Shown here: piece after piece, positions 58,661 to 64,000 of the stretch
Layout of the letters: every line of letters starts with the position of its first letter
Position numbering within the stretch: position 1 is the stretch's first letter
NCBI GenBank assembly: GCA_007922225.1
Contig: ML679960.1
Span: forward strand, 5,402,198 to 5,466,197
Source: Emydura subglobosa
Lineage: Eukaryota; Chordata; Testudines; Chelidae
Direction: 5' to 3'
DNA: 64,000 nucleotides
Notes under the pieces: generated by a model
The model's database searches: none
The model's input: only the letters and a program-made list of their open reading frames with translations
What the model was told of the DNA's origin: nothing
Made by a program: the position numbers and the translations under genes

Positions 58661-59639
58661 CACAGAGCCTTGCTACAGTCACCATATCTCTTAATGCTTA
58701 TGTAAGAAAATAATTTGTATAATCATCAAATATTTTTAATAAAAAGATAACAACTAAATAAACTATTAATTATGGCTCATTTCTTTGAACCACTATTTTA
58801 TTACTTATTACTGACTTCAAATACGAATTGTGCGACAGTAAGAACAATATTCTAGTCCAGACATTGATGGAACACTGAATAAATTACATTTTACTATCTT
58901 GCCACACTGAAAACAGTCATAGTAGCCTGAGAAAGAAAAAAGTTGAAGGCCATAGTTCTGGGCTGCATTCTGGTTCTTTCACACCGCTCCTGAATAAAAT
59001 AAATGAGAGTGGTAGGTTGGGACACCTGCAGTGGAATGGGATAGAAAATAGTGGGGCCTGTATTAAAGAATTCCTCTGGCACAAGGAGGTTCCCTGAGAA
59101 GCATAGGCCTAATGCAAAAGCACTAACTTGCCTTCCTTACGAGGTCTCACAAGGGAGATAAAAAGAGCCTATAGTGGAAAGGAAGATATATTGAGGGGAG
59201 GACTATTCTGAGGTGTCAGCCAGTTCTTTGGGGATCATTGCATGCCAGGCATATGTTACAGCAGTCCCAGGAATGCTTTAGATTACACTTGGGGTAATCC
59301 AGCCCTTGGCAGGCTCAGAATCCTAAAGATGCAAAGGTCGCATAAAGCAATCTTTTGCCCTCCTCCTTCGTGAGCTGCAAATCTAAAAGTTGTGGCTCTG
59401 AGTCAGGGCCAGAGAGTGGAATACATCTGACAAAGTCAGTTACACTGAATTGCTGTGATTCTTTTTGTATGGACTGGATCTGAATTATATTATTGATAAT
59501 TTATGCATCAGTGGAGCTACGTATGTTTTATCATCTCATTCTCAAGATGCACTGTATACTGTATGGTAGGAAACAATTTGTGTTGTCAAATCTAACTGTT
59601 TCAAGCTTTGTTTTTATGTACAGTTTTCTTTTCTATTAG
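58661..59639. other. Unassigned intergenic DNA
   Basis: No gene or named repeat found. Confidence 0.45.
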
Positions 59640-59733
59640 ACACTGAAGAAAAGGAATTGAAAATTGAGCTGTTAATAACCATAATGACAATAACAGCAGC
59701 CATTCTTATATTGCTTCTCAACAGGCTTATGAG
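59640..59733 (+). other. Candidate exon encoding a transmembrane segment
   Basis: A pyrimidine-rich tract ending in TTAG (AG at 59638-59639) precedes 94 bases that are open in one frame and end ATGAG/GTACAT, a fair donor. The peptide reads TEEKELKIELLITIMTITAA, then ILILLLNRLM: a charged stretch followed by about 20 hydrophobic residues, like a single membrane span. I do not recognise the protein, and neighbouring exons are not evident within the window. AT-rich DNA gives such hydrophobic frames by chance, so this is weak. Confidence 0.2.
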
Positions 59734-60782
59734 GTACATTAAGAGCAGCTGTGCCACAAAAATACTTACAATCCACAAGTGTGAAGAGAACATACTGTTT
59801 CTATATTCATTAAACATGATTCTCTTCTCCAACTGTACACACAGACAACACAAGAACAGAGGCAGTATTTAAGGATATTGTGGGCATCAGCTGAGAAAGC
59901 AGCCAGTCCTGAAGATCTGTACTGATAAATGGACGATGTGTTACCTTGCATGGCTCCAACATGCTGTAGAATGTTATGATGGTGGTGGTGTGGGTGCCTT
60001 ACTAATGTATAGTGGTAAAATTTAATATACAATAAAAGGAGCAGAAAAAAAATCAAAGTCAAGGTGAGAGGAAGAGCAGGAGTAGATAAGTACCCATTAA
60101 AAGTGATCAATAGAATATGGGAACTGATTGACAGAGCTATCACAAGACATGGTTGCACCCCTATCCTATCTTCTGTTTTCTTTTTACTGACTTATGTTCT
60201 GATCCTGATTGCTGTTGATCCCCTCCCAACTTCCATTGAAGTTAGTAGAGTTTGAGGGTGCTCAGCACCTCACAGAATTGATGCTCGAAACAGTACTACA
60301 TCAACATGCATTAGAGAACTTTTAGTGCATGCCAATGGAGTCCACACAGCCAGTTAGATTGTGACATGCTGGTGCACCCTAGAGTGTACACTGTAGTTGG
60401 TGAGCACTAACACATCTTGTAGACAAGGCCCAAATCTTCTCTGCTCTGCCTTTATTCATCCTGGAGGCTAGAACACAGAATCCAAACTCGGGACTTGGCA
60501 GGAAAATGAGATGAAACTATTTTTATTATTATTTTGTAATTCCCTTGTGCTTTCCAGGCAAGGATCTCAAAGCCGTTTAAAACAATAGGATCATATTCCA
60601 TAGAAAGGGCTGTTGAGCACAAGGGCCAATGCACCACTGAAGTCTCCCTTCAGCCCTCCCTTGTGGGTTTAAGAGTACATGGGCCTTGTGCAAGCTCTGT
60701 GCACAGAAGCCAATTTCACCAATTATTAAACTTAACCTCACAACAATCCTATTAAGACAGGTGACCATTTTATATATGGTCA
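59734..60782. other. Mostly unassigned intergenic DNA
   Basis: A palindromic fragment at about 60205-60290 ('acttccattgaagttagt', then 'gggtgctcagcacctcac'). No gene. Confidence 0.4.
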
Positions 60783-60935
60783 TCTTTCTACTATTATTAT
60801 TTATTTGTATGACGGTAGTGTCTAGAGGGCCCAACTCAAATGAGTGAACCATTGTCCTCGGCCCTGTACAAAGACATAGCATGGAGGCAGTCCCTGCCCT
60901 GAAGAACTTGTAGTCTAAATAGGAAAGACAAACAG
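60783..60935. repeat. Interspersed repeat fragment, unclassified
   Basis: Phrases 'gtagtgtctagagggcccaa', 'ggccctgtacaaagacata' and 'agtccctgccctgaagaac' are those of a repeat common in turtle and crocodilian DNA. I cannot name its class with certainty. Confidence 0.5.
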
Positions 60936-63900
60936 TAGGAGGCAAATGGAAATATATTTGGGCCTTTATTTGGCTTTCCTCTTCCCCTCACCCCACACTG
61001 CCTTTCACTTTTAAGGCCCTGATCCTACACCTCATGGTACCTACTTTTCCCATGTGCCTTCAGTCACCGAACTGGGACCTGTTTGTTATCTGAGTTCCAT
61101 TTCTGCTCATTAATTCGAACAACACTGCTCTTCAGAATACCAGCACAGATGCATTAAACAAGCAATCTGATTGATAGAGGGAGATTACACAATAACATAA
61201 ATGAATAATGGGTTTAAATCAGAAGAATAATTTGCAGACTCCCTTTCATTAGCTGAAAGCTTTAGGGTTTGGTTTCTACAAACTAGACACTCAGTAGGGG
61301 GAGAAATCCCAGCTCTTTACAGGACAATGGAGCAAAATAATAAAAGTTAACCACAAGGACTAAATTCTAATTATGCCACTCAGTTCACAGCTGAAATTGT
61401 GGAGTTGAAAATTTAAACAAATACAATTTTATTAAAGACAACAGCAATTTAAAAAGTTATTTTAAAAAGAAACCTCATTTAACTTGTGCATTGTTTGCTT
61501 CATTATGCAATGTTCATCAGGAAAAAAAAAATCAAGATTCTAAAAAAACCTCCTGGGCAAGGAAAAATAGAAATATTTACTTAAATGACACTTTATTGGC
61601 ATGATGAGCTATGCAAGTATTGCTAAAGTATGAGAGAGACAGACTCCTTAAGTATCTGTCAGGATGGGTATGACCCACTCATTGATACAACTACATGGTA
61701 TGTTAGGGGATTGAGCCATTGTGTCCATTTGTCATTACTGGACGTCCCCTGCTGGGTTGATACATATGTAAGATGGATCAGATCAATTACATACAATGCA
61801 AAGACATTAGAAGTGCCTCACAATGGATGATTCTTAATTACTTTGGTGTCCATTACGAGTGCTTTCATACCTGCAATAATTAAGGTTGCAAATAAAAAAA
61901 ATCCACTATAATCCCTTGCTTTACTGTAGCTCGTTGATTTGTGAAACAATTACCAATGGACTGACATTTTTGCTGTTTGTTCTTTGTCCTAAGATGATGA
62001 TGATGTGTGTGTGTGTACACATGCACATGCATACATGATGTGCACATTTTTTAAATGAACTCCCTTCAACTGTTTTTAGGTATGGGACAGTTTTTAAAAA
62101 GTGATGCTCCTGCTATGGGTTGCCAGATTAGAGCAGTTTATTGGGAGGGTGAGGCTATTGGTAGCTTCTGGGGTGGGGAAGATACAAGAGGAAGGAGGAT
62201 AGCAGGAAGGGCCTCAGGTGGTTTCATGAACTAGCTATCCTCATAGTTCAGCTCTTAAAAGCCTCTTAGCTAACAGCTTCTGTCTTCAATCTGGTCCCTC
62301 CAATATTACAGGAGCAAAGAAGGGGTATCTATTCCATTCTATGTAGGTTTTTATACTGTGTTCCTGACTGTAGTATCTGAGCATCTTCCAGTAGTTCATT
62401 AAGTAATGTGACTACACATCTGTCACATATTTGTTCTCTCATCCTTTACCCAGAGGGTGAAATGTGTGCAGAGGGGTGTTTTCTTATTTTTAAAAAAATA
62501 TACTTGTTGCTAAGTGTCCATATTAGAGAAGGCCATGTCAAAGAAGTGATCTTTGCACTTGGAGCAGAAAGTGGTGAGGTTTGTGATCATCCTTAGTTCT
62601 TGGGGAGGCAGTTCATAGATCTGACAGTTTAAAGGTTGTTAGGAGTGACCAGGAAAACTATTCTCAGCCATCCCATCCATCCTCCCCACTGCGCCACCAG
62701 AGACTCTGTAATCATGTCTCCCTTACTAGCTGCCACTTAATTTTAATTTTAATTTTTAAATCACAGTCAAAAGCCTTTGGATTTCAAGTTGCCAGTGTTC
62801 AGCAATGCCCTGTGTGTTTCACACCTTTGAGGAGAAAAAGTGGATTTGTAAAAATGACCTGTCAAAATTTCAGGCGAAGTGAAAAGAAGTCAGCTGATAG
62901 AATGTAAAGGTTAATTGGAGAGCATGGCTCTTTTCCAGACTCTGCGCTAACTAGAATAAATATGATCTTATTTTCTTTTCTTTGTGAGAATGTACAAATC
63001 CCTATCAGCAAGAAGTCTTTAGTTTAGCACTCATTTCATTTGCAAACTTAGAATAGTGTAAAATATCACATGATTTAAATTATGATATTAGTTATTATAG
63101 TCAGATGTAAACCATTTGCAAATACAGGTTGATCAGCTTCTGACTAATAAATTGAATTAGCTCAATATAGATGATTGATCATTCTAAACTATTTTTTCAA
63201 AATGTCTCAGTTAAAGAAAATTACCAGTTATCTCAATATAGAGAGGTTTGCATTATGTTTTTATTGAGGTTAGCTTGAGAACTCTGGAGATGCTTTATGT
63301 AATCCGAAGCTTAACTATGTCTGATTTTATGTATATATAATCTTATGCAGTCAAGCATCAACATTTTTATAAGTAATTCACTGATGGTGAAATTCACCAT
63401 TGAGCAGAGGTCTATCACATGGCATAGGGGCAACGAAAGCTCAGCTTAAGTCTTATTTTGGAATGGCTGTGCTGGCCTAGCATTAATACTATATATAAAG
63501 TTTGTGTGAAAATAACTAAAGACTACTCCAGAATGGTCTTTTCTTATGCAATGATGGGGGAGGGGGAATAACTTAGAAGTCTTTATTCCAAGATACTTTG
63601 AGTTACAAACCCACAATTTAAAAAAGAAAATATTTTTCTGAAAAAAGTTGCCCCAAATTCTCCTCTTACATAAGAGTAAAACTTTTGACTGTCTTTTGTT
63701 AGTGGGCAGGGGAAAAAGAGGACAGGGAACTTTTTCATATCCTAATACCTAGCACAAAATGCAGTATTAATGCTCCCAGGAGAACTTGGCTAGATGCTGG
63801 CTAATGCATCTGTTGGCTTGACTTTACTTCACGGGCCCACAGAGGCCCAGTGTGATGGCTTGGGGCAGACACTAAGGACCCAACATTGCTTCTTTTCAAA

Positions 63901-64000
63901 GCTATGTTGAGGAGTGCTACATCATGTGCTACCTTAAGGGCCACTGAGAGATCCTGCCAGGCAGACAGTGGGTGAAATCCTGGCCCTACTGAAGTTGTCA
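60936..64000. other. Unassigned intergenic DNA
   Basis: AT-rich; short (GT)n near 62003-62014. The window ends inside a probable palindromic MITE fragment ('gtgaaatcctggccctactg', from about 63970). No gene found. Confidence 0.45.

Overview
The window looks like intergenic DNA, a gene desert, from a sauropsid vertebrate, most likely a turtle. It is AT-rich and full of decayed transposable elements: CR1 LINEs, LTRs, a Penelope-like element, MIR/tRNA-derived SINEs and palindromic MITEs. There are no L1 or Alu-type repeats, no bacterial-style gene packing and no convincing multi-exon host gene. Family names come from protein motifs, element architecture (TATA box, polyadenylation signal, inverted ends) and remembered repeat families. 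No database was searched, so repeat edges are approximate unless said otherwise.

Layout. 0-9 kb: a long minus-strand CR1 fragment (about 195-1200), a short plus-strand CR1 tail (about 5985-6163), otherwise unassigned. 9.3-10.5 kb: copy A of an unrecognised GC-rich element. 13.15-14.8 kb: two copies of a Penelope-like 3' end back to back. 14.86-16.1 kb: two foldback MITEs. 17-19.1 kb: a plus-strand LTR split by a minus-strand LTR-like insert. 19.1-24.9 kb: a decayed but nearly complete non-LTR retrotransposon on the minus strand with ORF1, endonuclease, reverse transcriptase and RNase H. It is interrupted by two related palindromic elements, one flanked by TTAA, and by an LTR. 29.6-31.5 kb: a second LTR-in-LTR nest. 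34.2-35.45 kb: GC-rich copy B with a 77-bp tandem repeat. 39.5-45 kb: more LTRs and SINE-like repeats. 46.1-46.7 kb: a Myb/SANT-like exon relic. 50.4-52.3 kb: a 601-codon uninterrupted RTE-like reverse transcriptase ORF next to a perfect 65-bp-arm palindrome. 56.2-57.1 kb: CR1. 57.6-58.7 kb: GC-rich copy C. The last 5 kb hold one weak exon candidate and short repeats.

The genes here belong to mobile elements and do not form a pathway. The layers give a relative history: the RNase H LINE is older than the LTR and palindromic elements inside it, and the RTE-like element looks youngest because its frame is intact. Two points deserve most attention. One is the RNase H LINE, a type I would not expect in an amniote. 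The other is the GC-rich family, whose three copies share a promoter layout, one acidic reading frame, a 5' splice donor, a polypyrimidine/AG acceptor about 200 nt downstream and, less uniformly, a repeat-rich tail.
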